From assembly GCA_020436955.1 (NCBI GenBank), contig JAGQWW010000127.1, forward strand, positions 1 to 6,968: 6,968 bases of DNA. The letters run 5' to 3'. Shown here in pieces: positions 6,617 to 6,968 of the stretch (the first letter of the stretch is position 1; each line of letters starts with the position of its first letter). The translations under genes and the position numbers were made by a program. This stretch comes from Saprospiraceae bacterium (GTDB taxonomy: Bacteria > Bacteroidota > Bacteroidia > Chitinophagales > Saprospiraceae). The notes under the pieces are model-generated. The model did not search any database. It was not told the origin of the DNA and worked only from the letters and a program-made list of their open reading frames with translations.

Positions 6617-6968
6617 ATGAAAAACCTGTTACTATTTGCATTGCTTTCCATGCTTACCCTAGTTGCATGTGAAACGGACCCAACGCCCGGAAAAGGCAGT
6701 GGAAATAATCCGTCGGTCCTCAATCCAAATGATGTAAAAAATAGTGCCCTCGAGATGACCGGGCGTATGAAATATGTGGTTGGTCACATCTGGTGGTACG
6801 AAGGTTATGTAACCGGAAATCCGGAATACAAATCTGAACAAAGAGGAAAATGGTTCCAATTTTCTCCAGACGGCTCCTTTGTGTATGGCAAATGGCAGGA
6901 TCAATTGGACAGCGGCACCTGGCGTTATGACGAAGAATCAGAAACTTTATACCTGGCTAACCCCGGGG
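6617..6968 (+). CDS. Lipoprotein, possibly lipocalin-like (3' partial)
   Basis: The gene begins at ATG 6617, 19 bases after the GH65 stop, and stays open to the right edge, showing 117 residues. The N-terminus is a lipoprotein signal peptide: KN, a hydrophobic run, and the lipobox LVAC with the lipidated Cys18. A flexible linker rich in Pro, Gly, Asn and Ser follows (about 19-40). The visible part of the mature domain has tryptophan- and tyrosine-rich beta segments (HIWWYEGYV, GKWFQFSPDGSFVYGKW, SGTWRYDEESETLYL). The pattern W.F..DGSF....W....GTW....E.LYL resembles lipocalin-like lipoproteins of Bacteroidota, but the family call is a guess. It should be anchored in the periplasm or outer membrane. 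With no terminator or clear promoter in the gap it may be the third gene of the pgmB operon; a role in sugar handling is not shown by the sequence. Confidence 0.75.
   Translation, partial: MKNLLLFALLSMLTLVACETDPTPGKGSGNNPSVLNPNDVKNSALEMTGRMKYVVGHIWWYEGYVTGNPEYKSEQRGKWFQFSPDGSFVYGKWQDQLDSGTWRYDEESETLYLANPG

Overview
The window looks like chromosomal DNA of a Bacteroidota bacterium, perhaps a Saprospiraceae- or Chitinophagales-like lineage (the family level is a guess). The reasons are TAnnTTTG-type -7 promoter boxes upstream of rimO and the outer-membrane gene, and a one-base variant upstream of pgmB; no Shine-Dalgarno sequences; exported proteins with Gln right after the signal-peptide site; a lipoprotein gene; and DUF2911 and outer-membrane barrel proteins typical of that phylum. 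Gene density is high and no gene-free stretch exceeds about 180 bases.

Layout, left to right. (1) The C-terminal bulk of a secreted DUF2911 protein with tetratricopeptide repeats, cut by the left edge. (2) A 182-base gap between convergent genes, almost filled by a long imperfect inverted repeat that folds on paper into a closed three-way junction (1230-1383). (3) rimO on the minus strand, the ribosomal protein S12 methylthiotransferase, probably starting at a TTG codon. (4) A short divergent promoter region. (5) A secreted protein that is probably an outer-membrane beta-barrel. (6) A likely operon of beta-phosphoglucomutase (pgmB), a GH65 disaccharide phosphorylase most like maltose phosphorylase, and the start of a lipoprotein gene that runs off the right edge.

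The metabolic core is the pgmB-GH65 pair. The GH65 enzyme splits an alpha-glucobiose, probably maltose, with phosphate to give glucose and beta-glucose 1-phosphate, and PgmB converts the latter to glucose 6-phosphate. This is a complete cytoplasmic route that saves one ATP per disaccharide. No transporter or regulator for it lies in the window. An AT-rich inverted repeat in the promoter ahead of pgmB is a candidate operator.

No phage, CRISPR, tRNA, rRNA or transposase gene was seen. The genes are ordinary. The least explained object is the structured intergenic element at 1230-1383, which could be an elaborate bidirectional terminator, a structured RNA or a transposase-less (MITE-like) repeat.
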